Positions 34,430 to 46,780 of a stretch of 64,000 nt of DNA are shown here, one piece after another. Positions within the stretch are counted from its first letter, which is position 1. Each line of letters opens with the position of its first letter. Where the stretch lies: contig JAITYX010000010.1 of assembly GCA_021018815.1 (NCBI GenBank), positions 8,113,001 to 8,177,000 of the forward strand, read 5' to 3'. Position numbers and translations under genes: made by a program. Below the pieces are notes generated by a model that searched no databases, was not told the origin of the DNA, and saw nothing but the letters and a program-made list of their open reading frames with translations. This DNA is from Talinum fruticosum. Lineage: Eukaryota; Streptophyta; Magnoliopsida; Caryophyllales; Talinaceae.

Positions 34430-35099
34430 ATCTCCCCTTTTTGATGAAAGACATTCCATACTTAGATAGAAACTTTATTAGTGAAATAGATCTGATTTTT
34501 CATTCTTTCTCAAGACATAGGTCAGAGAAATGAGTGCAAATAAGCTCAGTTATATATGTGATTGAAACTTAGATTCTATCGGAGCAAGTAAGCTTAGATT
34601 GCATTAGTGCTAAGAGCAATGATAGACTCGAGTTGTTCAATCGAGAGCAAAGAAAATTACTGAGCAAGAAATTGAAACTCAGAGATAATTGCAACTCGAA
34701 GGTAATAAACATGCAACCGAAACTTCATTAAAATTTAAAGTAAATATATACACAAAAGAGGGTGAGAGAAACTCCCCTAAACACGACAACAAATTTCTAA
34801 ATATTCTCCCTCTTACCTTTCAGCAAAAAAAACAACAAAACAAAAAAGGAGGAAGAATGTATCAAGAGGATACAAATTTGTATGTCTGGACCAAAAAAAT
34901 TAAAAACAGAAAAAAATAATTCTAAAATAGAGGAGAGAGAGCAGTCTGAGTCGAGGATGGTGGACGTACAATGTGCCTTCGCCGATAAGATCTTAAAGAT
35001 GTAGACGAACTAGGCGGGCGACACCGGTATCTCCGGAATGGGCTCAGCTCCGAGTGGTCGACCTAGAACTACGTCGTCCGCAGGCTCATCCTCCCGAAA

Positions 35100-36518
35100 C
35101 TCAACCGAAGAAGGTGCTGGCTCCGCTGCTAACTAACCATAGTTAGCGAGGTCTTCCGACCCACTCGGACTATTGTTTGAGCCGATCACTTTCGGTTGGG
35201 GTTTTGGAGCACCTTGGCCCTCGACTGCTTCTACTCCTATTTCGCTTCTTTCTCCTCGGATGGAGCTGCCTCAGCCGCAGCTCCGCTTCTTCTCCTTCTC
35301 CTTCTTCTTCTTCTTCCCCTGCAGAGGGGATTTGGGCGGACTCGAGGATTCTTCCGATGTGTCCGAGTCGACCGGATCTTGAGCCGCCTTGGAGCGCCTT
35401 TCCGAAGGAGCTCAAGCATCTCCTTCGCTCCTTGACCAGTGCTTTCATCTCGAAAAGCATGTCTTGCTGCTCTCGGATTTGGGATTGAGTAGTTTTCTTA
35501 TTGATGGTCATAGAATGAAGCACAGTCTTAAATGACCGGAGGGTGTCCTTGACTTCGGTGGACACCGAAGAAAGCTTGTCCATTATGGCAGTGGACAAAG
35601 CAGAAGAAAGAATCCGAGAGACACCCGAGGTGGAGGCACTACCAGGTGGAGGAGGTAGAGAGAGAGGGGATTGAGTCCGAGTCTCGAGGCGGAGAAGGAG
35701 GCCTCAGCTATGAGCTATGGACCCGGACACCCGGTTAGGTCTCTTGGTATCCATACCCAAGAAGTTCTTTCTTTCCAACGATAATGGCAGCCTCGAAACC
35801 GCGTTAGGATATGAGGGAATAGGGACCTTGAATTGTTTGAAGATTAGCGTGAGAAGGGCCCCGAAAGGAAGTGGGGTGGATTTCTTTGTCTCGAGTCCGA
35901 GCGAGCACAACTGCCATTTTCTCGACTATAGCAGGAAAGAGGTCTACTTCCTAGCCCTCAAAGATGTCGTAAAGAGCTTTAAGGTGCTTGGAGTTAGGGT
36001 TCTCCTTGCTAAAATGCTGAGAGAAGAAAGTCCTCATCAGCCGAAAGCACAAAAGACGAGCTTCGACTTGAGTTGAGTCACGGAGAAGTTTTTACGTGAC
36101 CCAAGAAAGTTTTGGCATATTTTTCGAAGAATTCATCAGCAACCTCGTTGAAAGGTATGGGGTTGTTGTTGAGGAAAAGAGAAGATACTTTGAAGAGTCG
36201 GTGGAGAAGAGAGGTCTTGATGTGAACTGTAACATTTTGAACTCTAGAGGTAAGGATACCCTCGGAGCTAGAGACGTTGGAGTAGAACTCGAAACGAGTT
36301 ATGGGTATATGAATTCACCGAAACAGAGGAAATTGTAAACCCTTTTGATTTGATGTGAGCCAACCACGAAAACTTTGTGGTCGGGAAGAATTTGTCATCC
36401 AACGTTAGATGTTGGGTGACAATGATTTTGAAGGATTGGAGGGGCCTTCCCGGCTTTTGGTACGAGATTTCTTGGTGGTAGAACCAAGAAAATCGGAGTG
36501 GGACCCTCTTTTCGGCAT
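35100..36518 (-). pseudogene. Third (post-pol) ORF of the Sirevirus-like element
   Basis: Begins at ATG 36518 (MPKRGSHSDFLGSTTKKSR, basic N-terminus) and breaks at a stop near 36405. It resumes in other frames: ITRFEFYSNV, then PFNEVADEFFEKYAK, then LPFGALLTLIFKQFKVPIPS with FLGMDTKRPNRVSG (35910-35704). It ends with a coiled-coil-rich stretch (MDKLSSVSTEVKDTLRSFKT, REQQDMLFEMKALVKERRR; 35598-35170) and a Glu/Arg-rich tail. Position after pol and the C-terminal coiled coil agree with the env-like gene of SIRE-type elements. The middle also resembles the plant-transposon-associated domain of many retroelement ORFs. No signal peptide or membrane segment is visible. A related, equally broken ORF lies at 60117-61560. 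Confidence 0.6.
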
Positions 36519-36775
36519 GTTTGATGAAGAAAAGAGAAGAAAGATGAACTTTTGATAGAGAAGAGAGAGAGAGAGAGAAATAGCTCGACGAAAGTGAGCG
36601 GAAAGAAAAAAATGAGAGAGTAGAAAGAGAGAGCTGAGAGTGCTTACTTGAGACTTCTTTCACTTATCTTAAGTGCGATAAGATTCTCTTCGAATGTAGA
36701 GAGCTTGCTCAAGTTAAAGTAAGTGAAAGAGAGTGTGTGTAAAGAGTAAAGTAGCATAATGAAGGAAAATAGACG

Positions 36776-36785
36776 ATATTTATAG
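36776..36785 (-). promoter_or_regulatory. TATA box of putative internal promoter
   Basis: CTATAAATAT on the - strand, 258 bp before the ATG of the third ORF, followed by a long CT-rich leader (TTCTCTCTCTCTC near 36575). The same arrangement precedes the third ORF of the copia copy at 59936. Confidence 0.5.
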
Positions 36786-37176
36786 AGAAAGAAAAATCCT
36801 TCATGGTACGTTCTGACCCAGCTCTTTAACGGTCACCTTAGACCGGTGTGACTATTCTGCTCCAACGGTTAGAATTCCAGCGTTTGTCTCCCAACGGCTA
36901 GTTGTCCGATCGATGCGGGTGAGAGAGAAAGAGAGAAAAGAGAGATTTTAAAAGAAATTTCTGAAATTCTCCACTAATCTATAGATGATTTCGAAGTAGG
37001 ATGTCCATTTTTCTCAAAATCTGAGTCCGACTCAGTGAAGTTTCTAAGTGACTCGAAACCGCAGATAATCAATAACTCATAGCTTAGTATCACTGGTTCA
37101 ACTGAACTAATGGCTATTAGAGAGAAAGCATATAACATATAATCATGCAATGTAATCACACTCGAAAAGCACATAA

Positions 37177-37618
37177 TTATGTATTGATCATGCCAAGCTC
37201 ATTCCTAATAAAGCAAAACCGATCCTCACTAAGTGGCTCAGTAAAGATATTAGCTAATTGAAGTTTGGTAGGAATGAATTCAAGTTCAATATCACCTTTC
37301 TCAGAATGGTCTCTTAGAAAATGATACCTGACCTTAATATGTTTTGTCTTTGAGTGCTGAATAGGGTTCTTGGTGATGTTGATTGCACTTTGATTATCAC
37401 ACTTGATTGGAATTGATTTGAATGTTAGTCCAAGATCTCTCAAGTGTTGCTTGATCCGTAAAATCTGAGCGCAACATGCTCCAGCTGCAATATACTCAGC
37501 TTCAACAGTTTGATAGAGCTACTGAGTTTTGCTTCTTTGAGTGCCAAGATATCGTGGATTGACCCGGAAAGTAGCAGGCTCCCGAGGTGCTCTTTCTACC
37601 AACTTTATATCCAAGCAT
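37177..37618 (-). pseudogene. copia RNase H fragment
   Basis: Frames read GRKSTSGACYF-like remains near 37600, STISWHSKKQ near 37545, and an open stretch 37443-37177 with LTFKSIPIKCDNQSAINITK, HSKTKHIKVRYHFLRDH and LQLANIFTEPLSEDRFCFIR. This is the copia RNase H C-terminus (DN.SAI..., H.R.KHI..., Q.ADIFTK). The final codons GMINT stop at 37177, the end of pol. It is cut at 37618 by the gypsy LTR. Confidence 0.88.
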
Positions 37619-38809
37619 AATTATACGTGAAAAGGAAATCAAGATAAATTAGGAAATAAAGGGGCAGGAATTGATTTGGTAAAATTTGGACACCGATGTC
37701 ATTATGGCTTCATGATGAGAAATCTTCATGGGCTAAAAATCAAGACAACTTGTGTATAAAAGTGGGAGTGCGGCCGAAGCTTGAGGCTGGAGTTTTGAGG
37801 GGCGAGAGCCGTGAGTTCGACGATTTCTAGGTTAAACTTAGGTTTAATATTAGTTTTAGTTTAGTTCTTCCTTTCATGTAAATTTTATGTCAAACAATTT
37901 AGATTCGAATAGTTGTTTTAGTTTTAATTATTAGTCCAGGTTCCTAATAGTTTTCAATTCAGTTTGATTCGTTCCTGGTAATTTCTTCCCTTTTATCTCT
38001 CCTTTCTTTCTAGTTTGTTCAATTTAGTTTAAAGGTTCGATTTTTATTGTCTTTTGATATTAGTGGTAGTTATATTATTTGTTTAATTTTATGTTTAATT
38101 CTAATTTTTTCATTAATGTCGTTGTTCGAATCGATCTTTAATTAGTTGTTAGTTTGAGTCGCTTGGGTTGTGATTAGCCTCCTTGATGGCTAATTAATTT
38201 TGCATAAGCCTTAATTTACCTAGTTTATGCTATTATTTTGGGATTGTTTATCTCACCCGCCACATGTTACATGAGATCCCGAAATGGCTTTTTCATCTTA
38301 ATTTTGGGGTGGTTGGTCTATCACTAAAAGATATAGTCAATTTGCTTGTGTAGGTATAGAGAACACTTGAAATTTTCGTATGAAAATAGCTCGAATTCTA
38401 GCTAGGTCCTTAGGTTTCTATTCTTGTAATCTAGTTGGGCTAGCCCCACAAAAGTAGGTGGTTAGGGTAATTAGATTAGCTCATGACCCTCGAAAGTGTG
38501 GTTTGAGTAGGTTTTGATGGTGCAACCGATCACTCATAAATACTTGTATAAACTTAGGTAGGTTTAGGCCTGTCTTGATTAGTTAGTTTATTATGTGGTA
38601 AAATCACAACCCGAGCATTCTTTTATTACTTTCTAGGATTAGTTTAATTGCCTCAATTATCTCATCTCTCGTGATTTGCCTAGTAACAAAGTTTAAGATA
38701 GTTTGGATATTTAAAACACAGCTCCTTGTGGACACGAGCCATGCTTGCGGCTAACTACAACTACACCATACACTTGTAGTTATTATTTAAGACTTAATTT
38801 TTCCTAACA
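37619..38809 (+). repeat. 3' LTR of gypsy-like element 1, lacking its first 307 bp
   Basis: Aligns with 30075-31294 from TTATACGTGAAAAGGAAATC to TTTTTCCTAACA. The start is joined to copia RNase H sequence with a few bases of shared ATAATTAT. Ends TAACA, followed by GAGCGCCAAAA. Confidence 0.82.
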
Positions 38810-40517
38810 GAGCGCCAAAATCATTTTTGCCTCACCTTCCATTATAATGAATGAATTAGATAAGCGAGAACAAACACAAAAGAGTATGAGAATACACAAT
38901 TCTCAAGACATTCTAAAGTAGAGAATAGACAGATCTCAAGCCATTATAAAGTAGAGTTTTTAAAAAGGGCATGTTCTAGGTATCGGAATTGACAATTTTT
39001 GTAAGTGGTTTATAGTGTTGGTCTAAAACAAACCACCAGCATCCATACCCTCACGGAAATGTCAATCATAAAGTGCCCAATACAATTACTTTAGTTGTAA
39101 TAATAAGTCCAAGTAACACGATGTTATCAATCCGAATTTGAATGGCAATTTTAAATATGATGAAATGAAACATTGTCATAGGCCTGGCAAAAATAAATCG
39201 ACCTAATTACCCAAATTTGTCCGGCTCGAAAAAAATAAACCGGACCGGCCACAAAACTTTTGTACAAAATTAAAATTCAAACAACCGATCATGTCCAAAG
39301 ACTGGGTTGGGTTCGAGTACATGTATCCAAGTCCTGGTTGTCTGAATTTGTGAACTAATTTAGGTTCGGAAAAAGTTGGACAATCGGACAAACGGGTTCG
39401 GACATTAGACAACTAGGCTTATATATAATTTTGGTCCAAAATCTCTAAAAATATCTATAAAATCTAAAAAACCAGGTTCGAACATTCAAAAATCGATTTC
39501 GAGTTCAAACAAAAATATAATTTTGATCGGAATATCCAATTTTCCATACAGCAAGTTCGAACATACGGACAATTGGGTCTTGACATCGGACATCCAAGTC
39601 TAGATTACAAAAGGGTGTCCGGATTATAATCCGAATAGGGTCCGGGTATGAGGTTTTTGTTCGAACATCCGAATCATCTAGACCTGAATTGACTTGACTA
39701 GATGTTTGGCTAGGGTCGAGAATATATGTGGGGCTTGAAAACCTACCTTTTAATGTTAGCTGGTGGATGCATGATGATTAGCTGAGAGAGACCAATTTTG
39801 TCGACATTTTGATGATATGGTTGCACCTTGTTCTTGAGCATCTCCTTTAACTATATACGAAAAAATATTATCTTGGAGAAGGTATCAACAAAGATTAATA
39901 TCACATACAAACATCTCTTCTTTTCAATTGTAACTATTGATTTGATCGTAAAACACACCAATTGTTCAAATGATATTGAACCGATTTGTTGAGGGCTGCT
40001 AAGGGTAAAATGTTGTATTATATACCAATAATGTCCACTTCCTTGCCACGGACCATGGACTATACACCCCGGGGCGGAAAAACCATATAATTTCGTGAGA
40101 TGACAAGGTTGAAAGTTAACCATTGCATCCGCTATTAAATAAAAAAAAAGACGAACTATAATAAGAGTCAGAGATTAAATATGCTACGGGAAGGTCCCCC
40201 CAAAAAAAATAAAATAAAGGCACCCAGTTTACATGGCCGTATCTCTATAGTTAAATAGCAACCAGGTTGTTTTCTTTTAACTCCATACTTGAAAGGCATT
40301 GAATGCTAAAAAGTCTGCTCAAAAATAGGAAAAATATATGCCAAGAAAAACATGAACCTTGCTCGACTCCACTAGGTTTCCCATTGTGCATCAAAGATTT
40401 TTTGGATATCTCCCTCCGGGGCATTGAGAAGAACGGTCATGTCATACAACTTCTTTGGATCTTTGAGGTCATCCCGGCTCTAAGATGACACATCTAAAGG
40501 AAGGTTCAACTCCTCCA
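38810..40517. other. Intergenic with hAT-like repeat patch
   Basis: No gene. From 39182 (TAGGCCTGGCAAA) to about 39680 (CATCTAGACCTG) the sequence is full of GTCCGG, TTCGAACAT and TCGGACAA words, as in non-autonomous hAT elements. The possible ends TAGGCCTGG / CAGGTCTAG are only partly matched, and the 8-bp flanks CATTGTCA and AATTGACT are not identical. The rest is AT-rich. Confidence 0.35.
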
Positions 40518-41000
40518 TGTTAGGGAAAATTATAATAAAGTCCATTATTATAAATCTAGAATCCAATATGTCAAATCAAAAGGAACAATTAATAGAACAC
40601 ACCTGAATCCATAGTTGACATCAATTCTCCTTAAATGACGTGGCTAGGTCTTTCGGATCTACACGTATTATTAAGAGAACCTTTAGATTTTTTGTAATCT
40701 CACAATCTCTCCGATAATGGGATGTCGGGGATAATTAATTCGTACGTGTGACTCGGGGACCATAACCTTTATTTATACCTGTACCCTTCTAGGGTTTTGA
40801 CAAACTACTTGTTCTACCCATCATAGAACAAGTAGTAGGTTACCGGTCTCTATACATGTAAGGCCCACACCCTACTGGATATATGAAAACCCAATTAATG
40901 GTACCTCATTAGATGACTTTTAGTTTGGGTTATAACTATGACAGTCCTTACGATACATATTTAATTACATATAAGATCATCGTTGAATTATGATCCAACA
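40518..41000 (-). repeat. 3' LTR of copia 40518-47829
   Basis: TGTTAGGGAAAATT ... TATGATCCAACA. TATA box TATAAATA on the - strand at 40770-40777. Followed on the + strand by ATCTCCCACTT, the complement of the polypurine tract. Confidence 0.92.
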
Positions 41001-41599
41001 ATCTCCCACTTTAGCTATATGTAACCTTACAATATGCATCAACCAAATTTTGAGCTCAATATTATTGTCATTATAACAATATATCTAAACCAATCCCGTC
41101 CATCGAGTAATATCAACATAGGACCAAAGTGGCCTTCATTACATCTTCGTAACTCAACCCATCAATGATCACTTATGCTAATACAAAAGAATGACATGGA
41201 TCATGATGTGGATGTGTAGCACGAAGATTTCATGTAATGTGATCTCAACATGTCTATTTTCAACCGGTCTACTTTAAACTTTAGTGAGATCCAAAATATA
41301 AACGAGTATAAGGAAAACTTTAATGTAACTTTATTTACGTAGAAAATATCCTCATAATCGAAAACCAAATTACATAAGTCAAATGTGCATCTAAATTACA
41401 AACTCCCACTAAAACTGAATGTCCTCAAAAGAAGACACAACACCCATATGAGCCACATGCTCATGAAACCGATTGGGTGGTATCACCTTAGTAAACGAAT
41501 CCGTAATCATAGAGTTTGTACCAATGTGTTCAATTTACAATTCCCCACTCTGAATTCTATCTTTCACAACTAAGAATTTGAGAGCCACAAATTTTGACT

Positions 41600-44500
41600 T
41601 TCTCAAACTCTTGTTATCGTCGGAAAACATGACTGCAGATTTATAGTCACAAAATAGTTTAAATGGTCTATGAACAAGTATCCACTATTCACAATCCCGT
41701 GACGAGTTTTGCAGCCACATCCCATAACTCGGATGCCTCATAACATGCAATAAACTCTGCTGCCATAGTGGAAGAGGTCATAATGGATTTTGGCACGCTT
41801 CCAGGAGATGGCACCTCCAGCTAGTAGATAAATGAAACCCGATGTAGACTTCATGCTATCCACGCATCCAACAACATCGGATCAATGTACCCAATGATCT
41901 CAAGCCGATCTCGATCTCCAATATGTGACCATGTACCCTTTTGTCCTCTGTAAGTACCGCAATACCCTATTGATTGCTTTCCGAGTGCTCTAACTCTGGA
42001 TTGCTTAAGTATCGCCCAGACATTCCTGTGATGTACGCAATGACTCGGATGAGTGCAAACTTGTGCATACATCGAGCTACCTACTCGTTGATGCATAGGG
42101 AACCTTTTCCATCCCCTTTTTCTCAAAATCATTCTTAGGGCACTCGTATGAGACCAAACTTCTCTCCCTTAGCCACAAAGGTTTCTCTTGGTTTGCAACC
42201 TTGCATGTCGTATCTTTTCAATACCTTTTCGATATACCTCTCTTGTGACAACCCAAGAGTACCTCGAGAATGATCTCGATGTATCTTGATATCTAATACA
42301 AAAGAGGTGTCACCAAGATCTTTCATCTCAAAGATTCTTTGATAAAAATCTCTTAGTTTCATGCAATAAGCCTATATTGTTGCTTGGCAAGCAATACGTC
42401 ATCGATATACAAAACCAGAAAAATATGTTTGCTCCCACTAAACTTATGATATATGCATTCATCAAGTAAATTCAACTCAAAACCAAACGAGAGAACTACT
42501 TAGTGAAACTTCATATACCACTCACGAGACGCCTGTTTGAGTCCTTATATGGATTTCTTTAGTTTGCAAACCATATTCTTTGGGTCTCCAACCACAAAGT
42601 TTTCTGGTTACCTTATATATATAGTCTCATCAATGTCACCATTGAGAAACGTTGTTTTCACATCCATCCGATGTAACTCAAGATCAAAATGCGCAACTAA
42701 TGCCATTATATTCGTTAAAGAGTCTTTCGAAGAAACATGAGAGAAAGTCTCTGCATAATCAATGCCTTCCTTTTGTGTACAACCTTGTACAACAAGGCGT
42801 GCCTTAAATCTCTCCACATTGCCATTTGAATCCTTTTTGGTTTTAAATATCCATTTATTACCAATGGGTTTCACACCTTCCGGCAAAGGGATGAGATCCC
42901 ATACATCATTGTCCTTCATGGATTTCATTTCCTCATTCATGGCATTCAACCACTATTGAGAATTTCCACTTTCCATGGCCTCGACGAAAGTTGAGCGGAT
43001 CATCATCCATCACTAAGGACTTAATCTCGTTGTTCATGGCATCTATCCACTCTTGAGATTTAGAATTTTCACTAGTTTGATGAGAATCATGTTCCATCAA
43101 ACCAATGTTACCTCATGTTCATGAAGAAATACGATATAATCATCTAGCACCACATTTCTCCTTACTCTAGTGGATCTCCTTAATGGCATAGGTTCTTGAG
43201 GAGTAAGAGTTTGTTCTTAAGGAATAACTACATGAACGAAGGTTCGGGTTCATCAACATTGTCTTGTGGTGTGTCGTAAACAAGGTCGGTGTAAAACCCT
43301 TATCAATGCTCATGACACCTGTAGGGATATGAACATATTCCTCTTCAAAGACAATGTCTCTAACTCGAATCTCGCCCCTCAAACTCGATATCCTCAAGAA
43401 ACCGAGCATTAATCGTCTCCAAAAATGACTTAGATTTGGGATCCAAAAACTTAAACACCCTTGACCTTTCAGCGTATCTAACAAAATAACAAATAACCTG
43501 TCCTAGAGTTCAGTTTTCTCTCATTTGGCCTATAAGGCCGTGCCTCGCTTAAACATCCCCAAATATGAAGATGATTCGGACTTGGCTTCTTACCAGTCCA
43601 AAGTTCATAAGGGGTTTTGTAGTTGCTTTAGTTGGAACTCGTTAAGAATGTAAGCTGCAGTCTTGAGTGCATCACCCTAGAGTGACTATGGTAAGGTAGA
43701 GTGACTAATCATACTCATCACCATGTCCTTAAGAGTCCGGTTTCGCCTTTCAAGCAACACCATTCGTTGTGGGACGATACCACATTCCTCTAGGAATTTT
43801 GCAAATGGTCCTAGACGTTGTTTAGCTGCACCGTCATATCTACCATAGTATTCACCACTACAATCAGATTCGATACTTTTTATCCTTTTGCCAAGTTGGT
43901 TTTCAGCTTCGACCTTAAAATTTTTTAACACGTCAAGTAACCGAGATTATTCATGAATGAGATATGTATAGCCATATCTAGAATAGTCGTCAATGAACGT
44001 TACAAACTATTGTTAACCATTCCAAGAAGGATTTGGAAAAGACCCACAAATGTATGTATGAATAAGTTCTAAGACGTCCGATGATCTATTGGCATCATAT
44101 CTCCTTATATTAGTTTGTTTCCCCTCTATACAATCAACACACACGTCCATGTCTACGAAAGTTAAAGGTTCAAGAATTCTATCCGCCACGAGTCTTTCTA
44201 ATATCCTTTTAGAGATATGACCCAACCTTTTATGCCATAATGCAGTAGAATTCTCATCGGTTAATTTTCTCTTTATGCCTCGTGTACTTAAATGCAAGAA
44301 TTCGAATATGAAGCAATTGTTTCAAGTGAATATAGACTATCACCATGCAATAAAGAACCGGATCCAACCAATTTCGAATCATGAAACAAACTGAATATTC
44401 CATTTTCAAATGAACAATGATAACCAGATTTGTCAAATATGGGAACAGAAATTAAATTCATCGTCGAACAACGGTATAACAAAAGTTTTATTAATATTCA

Positions 44501-44600
44501 AATAAAATCTAGTCTTCAAGCAATAATCTAAACTTTCCAATTGCCTCCACAGACTACCTTCCGACTTGTCTCCCACGTAGATGTATCTTTCACCAACACC
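41600..44600 (-). pseudogene. copia pol (integrase, reverse transcriptase, RNase H)
   Basis: Domains in order on the - strand: GAG-pre-integrase (ALWHKRLGHISKRILERL, then CVDCIEGKQT, 44297-44013); integrase core (KRIKSIESDCSGEYYGRYD, EECGIVPQRMVLLERRNRTL; 43931-43686); reverse transcriptase N-part (WDLIPLPEGVKPIGNKWIFK, MDVKTTFLNGDIDETIYI; 42949-42608); a YIDD catalytic motif near 42400 (YIDDVLLA); MKDLGDTSFVLDIKIHRD to KVLKRYDMQGCK (42345-42180); and a decayed RNase H to about 41600. At least six frame breaks separate them. The polyprotein would copy RNA into DNA and insert it in the genome. It is not functional here. Confidence 0.88.
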
Positions 44601-45570
44601 GAATTTTTGGTAACTCAAGCAACCCCGCATACACTAATATGAGTAGTTGCACCAAAATCCATCCACCATGTATGTCTAGGCACCGAGGTTAAATTAACCT
44701 CTGAACAAACCAAACCAAGAAGCATACCTTTCTTAGCACGCCAAGCGTGATATTTGGAGCATTGCTTCTTCTTATGATCTGCACCACCGCAAAAGAAACA
44801 ACCCTTATTAGCTCCAGCGAGCCGGTTTCACCTTCCGTTGTTTCTTATGAGGTTCCTTATATGCAGCTTCCTTATTCTTAACCGTTTTCCTCTTGGACTT
44901 AGAGGTTAAGGTAAGATGAGCACTATCGGTCTTATCCGGCTTCAACCTTTCCTCTTCCCGAACACAAGTGTGAGATGAGCTTATTAGAGACCAAGTCTCC
45001 TTTTGACAGCTTGTAGCTCACCTTAAACCGGTTAAAACTTATTGGAAGAGATATCAAAACTAAATATACTAACAGAGCCTCGGAGAGGTCAAGTTTAAGT
45101 GCTTTTAGTTTCGAAACCGGATGAGACATCTCCATGATGTACTCCGTGATGTTCTCATTGCCTTTGTACCTCATCGAAATTAGGTTTGTCATGAGCGTAC
45201 CAATTTTAGCCTTTTCATTCTTGGCAAACCTATTTTCAATTTCTGCAAGGAAATCCTTACCCATATTTTTGTCTTCGGATATAGTGCCCCTGAATGTTTT
45301 AAGAATGGCTTTCTTTATGATCATCGGACACATGCGATTTGATATCTCCCACTTTTCATATTCCCTCTTTTGATAAGAGGTAATCTCAGCAATAGGTTTA
45401 GTGAGAGTATCCACCCTTAATGCAAGGTCGAGATCCATTACTCGGAGAACAATTAAGAGGTTTTCTTGCCATGACTTAAAGTTAGAGCTATTCAACGATA
45501 GGAATATAGTTAATGTCGGCAATGATATTAGCAAAATTAGGGACACCTGTATCAAAAGAAAGAAGATAGT
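44600..45570 (-). pseudogene. copia gag (with zinc knuckle) of element 40518-47829
   Basis: An open stretch at 45555-44932 carries a UBN2-type Gag: LNSSNFKSWQENLLIVLRVM, KREYEKWEISNRMCPMIIKK, then FLAEIENRFAKNEKAKIGTL, MRYKGNENITEYIMEM and LVYLVLISLPISFNRFKV. After a frameshift a zinc knuckle appears at about 44815-44760 (CFFCGGADHKKKQCSKYH), followed by the protease start WWMDFGATTHI near 44650. The polypeptide is the capsid/nucleocapsid that packages element RNA. Early stops upstream and the frameshift near 44930 inactivate it. Confidence 0.85.
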
Positions 45571-46226
45571 TACAACATGCTCTTAAACTTTAAAACTTAG
45601 TTAAAATAATAATAATAAGTTCAAATAAGGTGAAATCTCATATCAAGATACTCGATTTTCCAAGTAATATTCCATCTTTGGATGAAAATACTAACTTCTT
45701 AGTAATATCTTGGTGCAATAATCAAACACTTATAATAACATGCATGTCAATTAAAGAATCTTCCTTTGGGCCGATTCAATAATCACATGCAAAACCAAAT
45801 ATTATCATGTGTTTATCACCACAAAATTCGTACAATTTTAAATCAATACTCGAACTTCCTTTGGGCCAAAACAATATTAACATAACTTGCATGAATATGT
45901 CATTTATATTATCAAATAATTAATCTTAACAAGAGAGGTTACTTTGGTGACATCTTGTCTTAATTAATTAATCCAAAACATAAACAACCATATCCACAAT
46001 ATTTGAAAATAAAATTATTTCAAAATAAACTTTAAATAATAATTTTTATGTAATTAAACACGATTTGCTTTAATTTTCTTAAATACTTCAAGAAAATGCA
46101 TAAAATCACAAAAATTCAAACGAAACTTTGCCCAAAATAAAAATTTCATGAAACTCAAAATTGAATAAACCAAAAATAAGCCCAAAAATATAGCAAACAA
46201 AACCCATAAATCAATTTTGCCCAATC

Positions 46227-46780
46227 GAAACGAATTCAATCCCAATTTTGCAAAATAAGTTCCGAAAATTAGGGTTTTACAATGCAAAATTTGAGCAGAA
46301 AATTAATCGTTGAAAATCAAAATTAAGGTAACCAAAATATGAATACACATTTCGAAAAGAAAACACCTAAACCAAGTTTTTCAAAAGAAACTGAAATCGA
46401 CCTCAATTTCACAATCTAAGGCCGTAAATATTAGGATTCTTGCTTGTGAAATTGCCCAAAAATAAATCCGTGAAAATTAAAATTGAAGGCGCCAAAATAT
46501 AATTAGCCATGCCAGAATTAAAAGTCCCAAGTTAATTTTCATCGAAGAAACCGAATTGAATCCCAATTTCACAATTTTATACCCGAAAGTTAGGGTTCTT
46601 GCAACCAAAATTGACCAGAAATTTTAATCAACGAAAATAGAAATTGAAAGCATCAAATCATGATTAAACATTTCAGAAACAAAAATCCTAACTCAATTTG
46701 CATTAAACGAAACAAATTAAGCCCCAATTTCTCGCTTTAACCGAAAAATTAGGGTTCTTCACCCAAATAGTTACAATAAT
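46227..46780 (-). repeat. Leader repeat array, about 160-bp unit, 4 copies
   Basis: Units start at GAAACGAATTC-like words at 46227, 46387, 46557 and 46709 (spacing 152-170 bp). Each holds CCCAATTT, then a TTAGGGTT-type word (degenerate in unit 2, TTAGGATT) and AAAATTAAAATTGAA-like sequence. They lie in the untranslated leader between primer-binding site and gag. In element sense the word reads AACCCTAA, like the plant telo-box. A further copy of the word is at about 46915. Confidence 0.75.

Larger units (their letters stand above)
33305..37618 (-). mobile_element. Sirevirus-like copia fragment inside gypsy element 1
   Basis: On the - strand the order is RNase H (37618-37177), a TATA-led third ORF (36785-35100), a purine tract (AAAAAGGGGAGA, ends 34431) and a 3' LTR (34429-33305). 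Everything upstream of RNase H is missing. The element entered the gypsy interior at 33304. Its left part was lost by a deletion that joined it to the gypsy 3' LTR at about 37619. Confidence 0.78.
29768..38809 (+). mobile_element. Gag-only Ty3/gypsy-like element 1 (TR-GAG type), interrupted
   Basis: 5' LTR 29768-31294, a tRNA-Asp-like primer-binding site (TGGCGCCATTGTCTGGG, 31301), a Gag-like zinc-knuckle frame, and a truncated 3' LTR ending at 38809 with the same TAACA end. No protease, reverse transcriptase, RNase H or integrase is present, and none is found in its sister copy at 51462-56858 either. The interior matches the sister only to about 33304, where a Sirevirus-like copia begins. 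From 37619 the sequence is the 3' LTR again. The flanks AAGAG (29763-29767) and GAGCG (38810-38814) do not match, so the outer pairing is inferred from LTR homology. Confidence 0.72.

Noticed and set aside
35173..35488. Overlapping + strand frames rich in Ser/Leu/Phe
   Set aside because: Shadows of the Glu/Arg-rich tail of the - strand third ORF.
38810..38822. Reverse primer-binding site (GAGCGCCAAAA) after the gypsy LTR
   Set aside because: It resembles the complement of TTTTGGCGC, but the orientation is wrong for the LTR that ends at 38809 and no partner LTR follows. Probably chance.
39851..40123. 90-codon - strand frame with VDTFSKIIFF resembling gypsy integrase
   Set aside because: Only a few residues match and no neighbouring integrase motif is present.
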